DNA of 64,000 nucleotides from Prosapia bicincta (Eukaryota > Arthropoda > Insecta > Hemiptera > Cercopidae), in NCBI GenBank assembly GCA_036971475.1, contig JBAIZL010000058.1, positions 2,463,501 to 2,527,500 of the forward strand, written 5' to 3'. The notes below the pieces were generated by a model. It was not told the DNA's origin. It saw nothing but the letters and a program-made list of their open reading frames with translations, and did no database searches. Shown here piece after piece: positions 1-10,900 of this stretch (the first letter of the stretch is position 1; each line of letters begins with the position of its first letter). The position numbers were made by a program, and so were the translations under genes.

Positions 1-288
1 AATACAAAAGTATCAAATGTTGCAGCACACCTAATATCACATAAATATGAAATAACAAACAACGAAAATAACCTAACCATACTTGAAATAAATAATAACC
101 CAATAGAATTAAACTCACTAGAAAAATACCACATTTATAAAAACACACACAACAATTCAATGAACCTACAGACCACATATACAGAAGACATACTATATAA
201 AAACATCATACACGCAGATCAAGAGCAAATGCGTGTAACATCAACAAATACCAACATCACGGACCGAACATCTACACCAGAAAAATAA
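1..288 (+). mobile_element. Penelope-like element, C-terminal endonuclease end (truncated by window edge)
   Basis: An open frame from base 1 to the TAA at 286-288 encodes the last 95 residues of a PLE protein. It matches, nearly residue for residue, the region after the GIY-YIG motif of the longer copy at 13868-15568 (shared stretches include SNVAAHLISHK, NLTILEINNNPIELNSLEKYHIYKN). The 5' part, with reverse transcriptase and the GIY-YIG motif itself, lies outside the window. A family-A hammerhead motif starts 4 bases after the stop codon, the same order as in the 13.9-15.6 kb copy. Confidence 0.85.
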
Positions 289-291
289 TAA

Positions 292-333
292 GTGATTCGA
301 CAATGGTCAAGTGACCGAAAGGTGCCTCATCAC
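292..333 (+). ncRNA. hammerhead-like ribozyme, family A copy 1
   Basis: By hand folding: helix I GUGAU/AUCAC (292-296 with 329-333), core UCGACAA, one extra U, helix II GGUCA/UGACC closed by AG, GAA, helix III AGG/CCU with a 2-nt loop, then C328 as the expected cleavage nucleotide. All three helices are perfect. The core differs from CUGANGA at positions 3, 4 and 8 (U3, C4, A8). Five of the family-A copies in the window keep every helix while the helix II loop changes length. Catalytic activity is unknown. Confidence 0.6.
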
Positions 334-1139
334 AACAAGGCAAAATTATTGCATTCAGCGGTGGATAAAAGTATTTACAATAGAATATATCCACTTCATA
401 AAGTCAGTGTAACGGAAAAATAATGGACAACGTAAAATATCAATATATATATGATGAATAGTTTTAATCTGGAGCACATCCGTTTATTCTGCAGTGCATA
501 AAATCGCAGTTCTGACGATTCGCTAGAATCTCATCCAGCATCAACGAGGTGAACCCAATAACAGTTGAACTATTCATCATATTTTTCCATCCGTGAAGGA
601 ATACGTATCAGCATATATATATATATTGTAACATTTTGAAGTAGTATATATATAAAAGGCACTTACAAAATAAGATAAATATATATAAATAAATTCAGTA
701 TGTAAAAAAATTACTAAAATATACCAGTAACGAAATGTAAACATGACCTAATTTCACTTGTATAGAAAATGCACATGGCCACATTTTAGATCTAATCACA
801 AGATTTTATATAAAAAGAAAAAAAACACACAAATCACTATATATTAGAAAATGTATTAGAAGTAATTGATAGATAACAATTTGAATAGAACAATAGAACG
901 ATATAAATACACTTAAAACTTTCAAACGGCAAGCTAGTGAAATGTTCTGAAGTAAACAAGATGGGAGAACGAATTTGTGGAGTTGCGTGCGCATTGACCG
1001 GCAAAAGATATTCGTTTTAAATATTTCTCGTGGAGATATAATCTAAAACAGTTTGGGAAATAAGATTTAAATGCAATTGTTTTGCAAAGAAATTTAAGTG
1101 CAGTTGTTAAGAAGAAGAAGTGTATCAGAGGCGGTGAAC
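334..1139. other. PLE tail and non-coding DNA with a short inverted repeat
   Basis: About 90 bases after the hammerhead match the conserved family-A tail (also at 15606-15670 and 29288-29345). A 13-bp inverted repeat, ATGATGAATAGTT at 451-463 and its complement at 568-580, brackets an unrelated insert. The rest is AT-rich and I see no gene. Confidence 0.5.
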
Positions 1140-1283
1140 ATGACATCCGTAAAGCTGTTACAAGGAATAAACGAGAAAATAGTGGAAATTGACGACTTGG
1201 CCATTTTATTGCTAAAAAGGGAGCGTCAGTTAGTTGGGACAGAGCATTTGAACGAGGCAGACGTGTTTCAGAATTGGCTGTAG
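1140..1283 (+). CDS. short ORF, 47 codons, unrecognised
   Basis: An ATG-started frame with two long Leu/Ile/Glu-rich runs (MTSVKLLQGINEKIVEIDD...). Its base composition is less AT-biased than the surroundings, which is the only reason to list it. I recognise no family. It could be the first exon or leader of a decayed transposon, or chance. Confidence 0.15.
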   Translation: MTSVKLLQGINEKIVEIDDLAILLLKRERQLVGTEHLNEADVFQNWL

Positions 1284-1827
1284 AAATTTTATTTTTTTAA
1301 CTGGTGCGGAAAGTGCAGTATCGTATTCAAATCATAATTACAGAATAACATTAAGCCAAATCATTGAACTGATCGATTAAGAAGACATTATTCAGGAAAT
1401 TATTTAATTAGAAACCAAATAACTTGTAAAAATTTTAGCTTGTAAGAATTGTAACTTAGATATTTTTTTGAAAGTGCCAACTCAAATTTTATTATTCAAA
1501 ATTTAGAAAACCCACCTATTAACCCAAGATAAGGAGAGCTCAAGCTCAAATTAAAGTAATTAAATCAAATTCAATTAATATTAAAATTTATAACTAAACT
1601 TCTTGCTGCCATAAACAAATTTTAGACTTAGGCTAATAAAGCTTAATTTTTGTAATTCTTTGTGGATGAAATAAGACTTTGTAATTAGTAAGTGACTTTA
1701 TAAAAGAAAATAAGGAATGTCATATTAAGATATTAAAATTTTTGTAACAAAAGCAGCATTGAATCGTTATTTCTTTTAACTTATAAATTTTTATTAAGAT
1801 TTATAAAAGTGAAATTACCAATTATTA

Positions 1828-1831
<4 letters not shown>
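1284..1831. other. AT-rich non-coding DNA
   Basis: No frame, RNA gene or repeat is recognisable here. Confidence 0.5.
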
Positions 1832-1906
<75 letters not shown>

Positions 1907-1918
1907 TATATATATATA
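1832..1918. repeat. (TA)n microsatellite with a short (CA)n segment
   Basis: About 60 bp of pure TA, a short CACACACA run, then TA again. It directly abuts the family-B module that follows. Confidence 0.95.
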
Positions 1919-1921
1919 TGA

Positions 1922-2171
1922 ATTTTTATACTAGATAGGAGACCGACAGACTTACCTAGTCCAAAAAAAAAGAAAAAGAAATTTTTTTTTTTTGATTGAC
2001 AAAGATCATTGTGTGATCGAAATATTTCAATAGTGTGATAAGGTTTTATATGTTTCTATTTATTTATTTCCAAGAGATTGCAGTTTTGGACTATTGCCAC
2101 TAGGTAAGTCTGTTAGTCTCCTATATAGACCAAAAATTCTTAAATAAGCTTTAAGCTCTACCAGAACTAAC

Positions 2172-2172
<1 letters not shown>
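1922..2172 (+). mobile_element. family-B PLE-type terminal module
   Basis: The module begins and ends with inverted copies of a segment containing GACAGACTTACC / GGTAAGTCTGTTAGTCTCC, flanked on both sides by (TA)n. Related copies occur at 5954-6120, 16081-16205, 27655-27800 and 29420-29548. A hammerhead-like segment lies inside at 1992-2030. I assign it to a PLE terminus because the 16081 copy is fused to a PLE endonuclease remnant; that assignment is inference. Confidence 0.6.
1992..2030 (+). ncRNA. hammerhead-like ribozyme, family B copy 1
   Basis: Helix I UUGA/UCAA, core UUGACAA (U3-A8 instead of C3-G8), extra A, helix II GAUCA/UGAUC with loop UUGUG, GAA, a one-base-pair helix III (A..U), cleavage nucleotide U2026. 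Helix III is minimal, so activity as a monomer is doubtful. Confidence 0.45.

Positions 2173-2241
<69 letters not shown>
2173..2241. repeat. (TA)n microsatellite
   Basis: A nearly pure TA tract abutting the right end of the family-B module. Confidence 0.95.
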
Positions 2242-2244
<3 letters not shown>

Positions 2245-3011
2245 GGTATATAATATCTTACTTTTATTTAAAAAATCAAACAAATTCTTCAATTTATTTC
2301 GGTGTTCGGATCGGCACCATATACATTCATTTTTAATGTTTCTATATCAGAATAATGACCACTCCATCAATAGATACAAAAAGCCTGGATACATTTATTA
2401 GTCACTTTAATTTTGTTTTAGTATTCAAACATATCTCACCTTTCGGAATTTATGGCGGTTAAAATTCAGACTTTTGTTTGTACGTTTCAAGTAGGCCGAC
2501 TCGAATAATACATAAAGTATGGTGTACATGATCATTGTTAATCACGTTAAAAACATCTGAGATTACATTGTGAATAAAACAATAAACATTAATTGCAAAT
2601 AAATGAATCATGTTTCATGCAGTAAAATATTTTTTTCTAGGATTTTTTTCTAAACAGTAGGAGGGGATGTTTATTATTTCCATTAATGGAAAGAGAAGAA
2701 TCAAGTTTTATCACCTTACAAAACATTTCAGTAAGTATTAACGCAAAAATATTTATGCAAAATAATAGAACACAAAATTTTATCTGCAAAATATAAGTAT
2801 AAATATTCTATCTGCATCCAATGATTACAAATACCACACTAAAATTGTAAACTGTAATTACAAAAATTAAAATATATTTTAATAAAATATATTACATGGT
2901 AAACATATTTGTAACTGGGTAAGACAATATCGTTACAACAAAAATGTAAATAAATAGAAGATATTAGGTTCAAATAATTGAATATATTCAAAAAAATGTT
3001 TAGAGAATAAA
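2242..3011. other. non-coding DNA
   Basis: AT-rich with no recognisable gene. CCTTTCGG near 2441 resembles part of the family-A motif but lacks the helices. Confidence 0.5.
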
Positions 3012-3013
3012 TA

Positions 3014-4349
3014 TACGAGGCATGTATTTAAAGTAAGTACCGTTTCTAAATTTCCCCGCCGCAGCTCTGCGGTCGGCGTTTAGCGCATGCGCGCAGTGTA
3101 GCTACATCTGTTGGGAAGCTACAGACGCCATTGTGACGCCGTTTGATCGAGTCTTAGTTTGTTTACGTGATTTTAAAATGCCGCAGACAATCGAGAATCC
3201 CGCCGACTGTGAAGTGCGTGGTGTGATTCGTTTTCTCTGTGCTAAAGGCTTAAAAGCAATTGACATTCAACGTGAAATCAGTGAAGTTTATGGTGAAAAC
3301 ATTATGAGTGAAGGAATGGTGCGGAAATGGGTTAGGGCCTTCAAAGATGGCCGCACAAACGTTCATGATGAGGAACGAAGTGGGCGACCTTCAGTCATTA
3401 CCGATGATCTCATTCAAAAAGTGGACTGTAAAGTGAAAGAGAACAGACGGTTCACAATTTCGTCCTTAGCTGTAACATTTCCTGCTGTATCAAGAAGTGT
3501 TCTCTACGAAATTGTGTCTGAACGTTTAAATTATCGGAAACTGTGTTCACGGTGGGTACCGAAAATGTTGACTGATACGCACAAAACCAAACGATTGGGC
3601 AGTGCATTGAGCTTTCTCGAGCGTTACCGTAACGAGGGCGATGATTTTTTAAGCCATATCGTTACAGGTGATGAAACGTGGGTAGCCTACGTTACACCAG
3701 TATCAAAACAACAGTCAATGGAATGGCGGCATTCAACATCCCCTAGGAAAGTCAAATTCAAGCAAACAATTTCTGCCCAGAAAATCATGTGCACTGTCTT
3801 TTGGGACAGAAAGGGTGTGTTGTTGGTCGATTTTCTGCCTCGCGGTGAAACGATCAATGCAGCCGCGTACTGTGAAACTTTAAAAAAACTGCGCCGCGCA
3901 ATCCAAAACAAAAGACGTGGCATGTTGAGTGCAGGCATCGTTTTGCTCCACGATAATGCTCGTCCACATTCAGCAAATCTAACGCAAGAGCTCATCACTT
4001 CATTTGGAAGGGAACAATTGGACCATCCTCCATACAGTCCCGATCTAGCGCCTAGCGACTACCATTTGTTTCTACACTTGAAGACGCATTTAGCGGGGAA
4101 GCGTCATTCCAATGATGAAGAAGTAAAAACGTCTGTGCAGCAGTGGTTGTCCAGTCTGGCGGCAAGCTTCTATGACGACGGCATACAAAAGCTGGTCCCA
4201 AGATACGACAAGTGCCTTAATAATAATGGAAATTATGTAGAGAAGTAGAGGAAAGAATGCTCTTTGAGGTAAATAAAGTTTTGTTTGAAAAAATTTACTT
4301 GTTCATTTTTTATATCAAAACGGTACTTACTTTAAAAACATGCCTCGTA
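3014..4349 (+). mobile_element. full-length mariner transposon
   Basis: Terminal inverted repeats of about 32 bp start with TACGAGGCATG at 3014 and end with its complement at 4349, with few mismatches. TA target duplications flank both ends (3012-3013, 4350-4351). At 1336 bp this is normal mariner length, and the internal transposase frame is uninterrupted. A related, broken copy lies at 8112-9446. Confidence 0.95.
3178..4248 (+). CDS. mariner transposase (DD34D), intact
   Basis: A 356-residue frame starting MPQTIENPADCEV, normal for the family. It would act in the nucleus, binding the terminal repeats and cutting and pasting the element at TA. An N-terminal helix-turn-helix region (about residues 15-110) is followed by a WVPKML motif. 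The catalytic Asp residues are visible in VTGDETW, LLHDNARP and LAPSDYHLF, with exactly 34 residues between the second and third. I chose the ATG at 3178 because it follows AAA and gives the family N-terminus; the frame is open back to 3133 but without an ATG. No stop or frameshift is present, so the copy may be recently active. Confidence 0.93.
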   Translation: MPQTIENPADCEVRGVIRFLCAKGLKAIDIQREISEVYGENIMSEGMVRKWVRAFKDGRTNVHDEERSGRPSVITDDLIQKVDCKVKENRRFTISSLAVTFPAVSRSVLYEIVSERLNYRKLCSRWVPKMLTDTHKTKRLGSALSFLERYRNEGDDFLSHIVTGDETWVAYVTPVSKQQSMEWRHSTSPRKVKFKQTISAQKIMCTVFWDRKGVLLVDFLPRGETINAAAYCETLKKLRRAIQNKRRGMLSAGIVLLHDNARPHSANLTQELITSFGREQLDHPPYSPDLAPSDYHLFLHLKTHLAGKRHSNDEEVKTSVQQWLSSLAASFYDDGIQKLVPRYDKCLNNNGNYVEK

Positions 4350-5570
4350 TATTAAAATAATTAGCCTGGTATTTGTGATTTAATAAAGAATAAATTGAAT
4401 ACTCATTGCAACAACTATTAAGTGTAACAATATTAGCGCTGGCTGTATTCCTCACAAGACACTCTCCACAAGAAATGCGTCATGATAAAACCCTTAAACG
4501 TACCATAAACAAGAAGTATGTTTAAAGTTCCCCATAAGAGCTTGGCTACAAGTAAAAATGCACACTGTATAGCTATTCTAGCGCTTTGTGATGGTAATAC
4601 TAGGAAGTATTCAAAGGTATGCAAAATAATGACAAATTGTTTCCAAAAATTTAATTAAACATGTTTTCTGATGATAAGACAAATAGATAAACAAATTTCA
4701 GCTATTAAAACCATGGATGGCACTTTAGAGATTCCCCACAAAAATTGGTGACCTCACTATGTGCTGGCTTTGCAGACGAAACTCCCGACAAGTGCCTTCT
4801 CACAAACACGGACACACACAAAATGTTTAAGAGCATACAAGGGTAAATATGGTATATTATAATTACCAAGACAAGAAATTATCACAGCTTCAATTTGAAA
4901 AGAGTGTATTACAAAATAAAATAGCTCAACCTATTAAATAGAATATTAACAAATCTAATGTAATATTTTAAAGTTATATTTATTTTACTTTATTTTGAAA
5001 GTATAAATAAATTATCACATTTTGAATTTGAAAAGAGTGTATTTTATAAAATAAAATGACGCAACCTATTACAAAAGTAAAATCTCATGTAGAGGCAATT
5101 ATATTTATTTTAAAAATATAAATGTTTTAAATCAAATGAGCTTTACTTATAACAAAAATATAAAATGCCTACACAGAGCTGTGTATAATACCTTGAGACT
5201 TTAAAATATCTACAATTAAGAATAAGGCTTCTGCAAATAAGTTACTTTCAACCGAATTCCTAAATATAAATGTGTATTTTTTAAAGGGAATAAATGAAGA
5301 TAAATTATCAGTAGTCTATATTTTCTTACAATAGATGATAGGGTAAAATAACATTGACTTATCCTGTCCTCACCCTTAGAAGGTGGCAGATATGCCAGTA
5401 AAGGTATTATTTTGCCATAAAAAGTAATTTTGTTATCCCTTTTCCAATTAAGGCTATTGAAGAATATTGTAAAGTATGTGAAATTGTTATTGTATATTGG
5501 TCTGGGTTGTATGATTGATAGATATTGGAACTCAGACCTAAACTAAAAAAAAATTATAAGAAATTATTAT
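4350..5570. other. non-coding DNA
   Basis: AT-rich sequence between the mariner and the next PLE remnant. I see no gene. Confidence 0.5.
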
Positions 5571-5925
<355 letters not shown>

Positions 5926-5953
5926 GGTTAGTTTTGGTTGGTAAAGATTATTT

Positions 5954-6115
5954 AGATTTTTTGGACTAGGAGACTGACAGACTTACCTTGGTAAGAGTCC
6001 ACTCTGTAGTCTTGAAATAGAAACACAATAGGTTTAAGTGCTTTTATGTGTTTCTATTTCAAGACTACAGAGTGGACTCTTACCAAGGCAAGTCTGTCAG
6101 TCTCCTAGTCCAAAA

Positions 6116-6120
<5 letters not shown>
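5954..6120. mobile_element. family-B palindrome
   Basis: Two arms (5954-6027 and 6047-6120) are nearly perfect inverted copies, including GGACTAGGAGACTGACAG and TTGAAATAGAAACAC, around a 19-bp centre. Microsatellites flank both sides. It lacks the hammerhead-like segment present in the copies at 1992 and 27667. Confidence 0.85.

Positions 6121-6197
<77 letters not shown>
6121..6197. repeat. (CTAT)n and (TA)n microsatellite
   Basis: A few CTAT units lead into about 60 bp of TA. Confidence 0.95.
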
Positions 6198-6270
6198 CTA
6201 TATGTATTCTTGTGTATTAATTAAGAAATAAAACAATTTACATATACAAGAATAATTTATTGAATTTACA

Positions 6271-6315
6271 ATTCATAGCTTTTCGTTGGCCAACAGTACC
6301 AACATCATCAGGAAT
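6271..6315 (-). ncRNA. hammerhead ribozyme motif, family D copy 1
   Basis: Canonical core CUGAUGA followed by one extra U, helix II GUUGG/CCAAC with a 9-nt loop, then GAA. Helix I is AUUC/GAAU. Helix III is spoiled in this copy (AAGCUAU where the others have AAGCUUU). Confidence 0.6.
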
Positions 6316-6324
6316 ACTCAGGAT

Positions 6325-6369
6325 ATTCTTGAGGATGTTGGTACTGTTTGCCAACGAAAAGCTTTGAAT
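6325..6369 (+). ncRNA. hammerhead ribozyme motif, family D copy 2
   Basis: Helix I AUUC/GAAU, helix II GUUGG/CCAAC and helix III AA/UU are intact, with U65 of line 6361 (6365) as the cleavage nucleotide. The core has mutated to UUGAGGA, so C3 is lost. It is the partner of the inverted copy at 6271-6315. Confidence 0.55.
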
Positions 6370-6920
6370 TGTAAATTCAATAAATTATTCTTGTATTTGT
6401 AAATTGTTTTATCTCTTTATATATATATAGCAGTCACCCGTGTCCGACAATGTAGACCTAACTTTAGATCATCACACAAGGCTGTCAGGCACATTCACGA
6501 TGTATTCACGAAGTTCAGAATTACAAGGAAATATTAGAAGAAAATAGTTTTATTTACACTTCTTTGTAGAACTACATTTTGCTTTAAAAGTGTTGCATTT
6601 GATTTGATCCTAAAAAAAAATTCACCTAAAAACCAAACAATTTAAAAATTAGAAACTAAAAACTTTAATTTAAAACGTCTTCCTCCAATTCATAACATTA
6701 TATAAAATGCATAAAAACAGCTCAATTTAAAACATACTTGTATTGAAACAATAGAAACATAAATGTAAGCATAATGTTCAAATTATATTTACATTCTATT
6801 TATTTGAGAAAAAAATATTTCTAACAAAAATAGAGTTATGGTAAAAATTTAAATTGTGTATCTATAAAATACATGAGAAAAATCTAGTAGCTATATTTGT
6901 TTACAAATATCTATAATATT

Positions 6921-6959
6921 GTGATGACGATGACATGACCGTCGAAATGTACATAAGGG
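6921..6959 (+). ncRNA. hammerhead-like remnant, family E solo copy
   Basis: The 3' half, GAAAUGUACAUA followed by AGG, is identical to family E (see 52364-52406) with helix III AUG/CAU intact. The core reads GUGAUGA and helix II is reduced to GAUG/CGUC. Helix I does not pair. Probably a decayed solo copy. Confidence 0.4.
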
Positions 6960-7803
6960 TTTCATCTTAAGTAATTTGTTTTACTTGTTATTATTTTTAT
7001 GGTATTTTTGTGTTCTTTCCAATATTTTCATTGTGGTTATTTTTGATTTAGAGTTAATAATACTCAGCAGTAGAGCAAATATATATTTTTTAAGAGGTTT
7101 CTTTGCATATTTATGCTGTCTTTTGTATGATAATTATATATTTGTATGTTTGTTTTTGAATTTTCAGCATTAAATTTCAAGTTTAAAATACTTGATTATT
7201 TTAGTGTTATACTAAAAAAGATAAACTCATTGGGAACCAAACCCTATTTGGATTCTAGAAAGTTCCGTTTATCTGGGGAAGTTTATACATGGGTGCAAGA
7301 TACTATTTACAGGACTGTACTGAGGTGGTATGATGGTAAAGTCATAATGAGAAGCTAGACACAGCATTCTGCCAAGGGTAATGACCTCAAGCGAATAATT
7401 ATTTAGTATAGTAATAATTAAAAAATTGGCAACGATCTTCCCTCATTGTCATTCAGAAAATAATGTTCTGTTCTCTGGCCTTTGTCCGTATTTTCTTTAG
7501 TCAGTTTACTGTGTATTGATTATTAGTTTCTTTATTTTTACTTCAATCAATTTTTTAAACCAGATGTTAAAATCATGTTCAGATTATCTGAAATATCAAG
7601 TTTCAGGGGTTTGGTTTTTCCAAGGTTCCACTGCATTGCAAAACAATGACCTATTTTTCAGGCTAATACTGCTGTAGGCTAAAAGTTGGAATTGATTTAC
7701 ACTATGTGTAATACCTTGATGATTTTTGAAAACAAACAAAAAATGGCAGAAGCACAAGAAAAAATGTACAATATATGATCCATCATTTTAAAATTAAACT
7801 ATA
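6960..7803. other. 3' flank of TADA3, no gene seen
   Basis: AT-rich sequence downstream of the TADA3 stop codon; the short frames in it look like chance. Confidence 0.5.
7531..7536 (-). terminator. TADA3: candidate polyadenylation signal for TADA3
   Basis: AATAAA on the minus strand about 270 bases past the stop codon at 7804. It is the first such hexamer I see downstream; no transcript evidence is available. Confidence 0.3.
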
Positions 7804-7938
7804 TTACTGTAGTTGATCTAAAGACTTTAATAAAGCTTCTCTGTCTTTCAATGCCTTCCATGCTTGCTCCCTTTCTTTTTTACCAAATGGTTTCTTCTTC
7901 AATTTGGCAGCTACTATTTTTCTATAAACATCCAAAAT
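7804..7938 (-). CDS. TADA3: TADA3 coding exon 10 (last)
   Basis: Encodes ILDVYRKIVAAKLKKKPFG, KKEREQAWKALKDREALLKS and ends at TAA 7804-7806. It matches the KIMAARQKKR...DQAWKTLKERE C-terminus of other ADA3 proteins. Confidence 0.95.
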   Translation of the reverse strand: MLDVYRKIVAAKLKKKPFGKKEREQAWKALKDREALLKSLDQLQ

Positions 7939-10900
7939 CTGTAAACAAAATAAGAAAATTGCGTAAAGTTTAACTATATAACAGATATTTACAACAAATA
8001 CAGAAAACAATAATATAAACTGTATTTGTTGTTTGGCTGAGGAGTATAAATAATTTTCTACGTTTGATACACCAGTTTAAAAAAATTTATTGATCCACAA
8101 ATCGCTTTTTATACGAGGCATGTTCGGAAAGTAAGTACCGGTTTAAAAAAAAACAAGTAAAACAATTTTTTTCAACAAAATTTTATTTTCACATGAAAAT
8201 ACATACCTTAAACTATTTTTCGACATAGTTGCCACTGATGTTCAAACACTTGTCGTAGCGGGTGATCAATTTGTCTATACCCTTTTCGTAGAAGGTTCCC
8301 GCCAACGAATGTAGCCACGACTCCACGACAGTTTTCACTTCATCGTCATTTTCAAAGCGTTGACCGCCTAGCCTATGCTTCATGTCCAGGAACAAGTAAT
8401 AATCAGACGGAGCCAAGTCCGGGCTGTAGGGCGGGTGATCGAACTGCTCCTAACGAAACTGTCGAACCATGTTTGAGTGTCACTAGCGGTGTCTGGCCGA
8501 GCATTGTCATGGAGCAGCATAATTCCATTGCTGAGCATTCCTCTCTGTTTGTTTTGAATTGCCCGCCTTAGTTTTCTTAAGGTTTTGCAATACCTTGCTG
8601 CATTAATGGTTTCACCTCTAGGGAGAAAATCAATCAGTAAAACACCTTTCCGATCCCAAAAGAAAGTGCACATGATTTTTCATGCAGACATTGTCGTCTT
8701 GAATTTTTGTTTCTTCGGGGATTGCGTGTGACGCCACTCCATTGACTGCTGTTTGGATTCCGGTGTGACATAACTGACCCAAGATTCATCACCTGTCACA
8801 ATTTTGTTTAAAAAATCCTCACCATCATCATTGTACCGTGTGAGAAAAGTCAAAGCACTTCCGAGTCTCTTGGTTTTGTGCACGTCATTCAGCATTTTTG
8901 GAACCCATCGGAAACACAGCTTGCGATAACCTAAGCGGCCCGTAACAATTTCGTACAAAACAGTATATGAAATTTGTTTGAATTCGTAAGATAGCGTTGT
9001 CATAGTGAAACGTCTGTTCTTTCGGATTTTTTCGTTAACTGCCCTTACCAGATCATCGGTGACGAGAGACGGTCGATCGCTCTGATTCTCGTCATGCACA
9101 TTAGTTCGACCGCTATTGAACATTCTAACCCATTTTCTCACCATTCCTTTACTCATCACGTCTTCCCTGTAAACATCTCGAAGTTCACGATAAATTTCAG
9201 CCGGTTTTACATTCCTTGCGTTCAAAAATCTTATTACAGAACTAATCTCACAATCGGCGGTAACACTTATTATCTTAAATATTTTAAACGTTCCGAGAAA
9301 ACTGAAAACACAACGTACAACAACTAAAATGGCGTGACTCGATAGCCAGTGAACAAGGACGACTAGTGCACATGCGCGGAACACCGATTGCAGCGCTACG
9401 GCGGCAGTAGAATGAAATGGTACTTAGTTTCAGTATACACCTTGTATGTCTAGAATATGACAATTTTACTACTCTCCCTTACTGTCTCATATAAATAAAC
9501 ATCCTGCATATTTTTATTATGACAACTGTGTTATCTACTCCTACTGTGTTTATCTTATTCTATAATGTATAATAATGTTGATAAGTGATTCAATCTCAGT
9601 TTTGTTGACTAAGCAACTGTGAAAATATAGACTGTCTATTTTATTCAAGTTTACTAAATGTCAGTTTCAAAAAGTTCCAATATTGTACAGTATTTCACAT
9701 TGAATTATTTTTACTCTTAAAAGTTTATATGGTATAATTCTTCAGCAGGCTTTGCCATCCTTTTCAGATGACCTAAGCCAGCCACCAATTTTTCTTTATT
9801 TCTAAATTGAAGATGAACTCAACTGTTTCAACTTAATTTGTCTTGTTTCCAGCTACTCTGTGTACCATCTAATATATTAAATTTTGTTTCACTTATTTTT
9901 ATTTGCGATTGAATTCTTATGTTAGTTAAATGTACATCATGTTATGTAACTGTAAATTACACCGGAAAGTTTATGTGTAACTTACCTGTCTATAATTTGC
10001 CGTAGACTCTTTTTATAACAAAATTTACAATGTAAACCCATTTCAAGAAAGAACCCATAAGTTAAAATACGTGTGGAATTATATATTGAAATTACCGGAT
10101 ATTTTGCCGCGTTAAGTGGTTCAAACTAGAAAAATATTAAAATATAAAAGTTAGACCAAATTAAATCTGTTCATAAAACTCCCTGAAGCATTTTTTCAGT
10201 TGAAGCATCAAAAGTTAACTTGGGATGGTCGGATTTAAAAACGACCTAGGGACAATGTTCTCCAAACTCTTCTGAAGCACTGACGTAAAAATCAAACATT
10301 TATACAAACACTTACCGACACTAGAGAAGTTTTAATCAGACTGGGAGTGAGCGTGCCAGTGCGCTCGCTGTCTCTCAGAAGGGAAGCGGGGAAGCTCACC
10401 TGCACGCTCTCAGTGCTGAACGTATTAATGGGACAGCTGTTTGGATGGTTACTAAGATAGTTACTGTTTGGATGGTAAGATATAGAGTTCACAAAACAGC
10501 TTAGAAACTCCAACTCTATCTCTGGAATGAGTTTTATACTAAAAACTAAGTATTTCCTGATGGGGAAATTATAACATGCAAGGATTTGGATCTCCTAAGA
10601 ATAAAGAAACATTTAGAAAAGTTTTAGATTCCGTATGATTCTCAATATTATGTCATATTTTATTACAGTTTGTATAATTGGACATAATTATTTAAAAAAT
10701 GGCTCAACTAACACCCATTAGTTTTTCAGTTGGTTTGTGTACACTAATATTCAGGAATCATGCACTTGTTGCCAAAAGTAAAGTAAATAAAAAGTAAATG
10801 CAATTACCTCTGTATCAAACTGCCTTATTTTTTTCTTTATTTGTTGTCTGTCGTATTCAGACTGTGCTAATTTTAATATATTTTTCAACTGTTCCACATT

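Larger units (their letters stand above)
6229..6411. mobile_element. family-D palindromic hammerhead module, locus 1
   Basis: Inverted arms of about 85-90 bp around a short centre near 6320. Each arm carries one hammerhead-like motif (6271-6315 minus, 6325-6369 plus). A homologous module sits 55 kb away at 61340-61552. There is no protein-coding sequence in it. The flank is a TA tract, so target duplications cannot be called here. Confidence 0.75.

Noticed and set aside
451..580. Possible hammerhead with CUGACGA core inside the inverted repeat
   Set aside because: The core is followed by UUC/GAA pairing but no GAAA and no helix I; the fold cannot be completed on either strand.
3687..3998. 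103-codon minus-strand ORF
   Set aside because: Antisense shadow of the intact mariner transposase.
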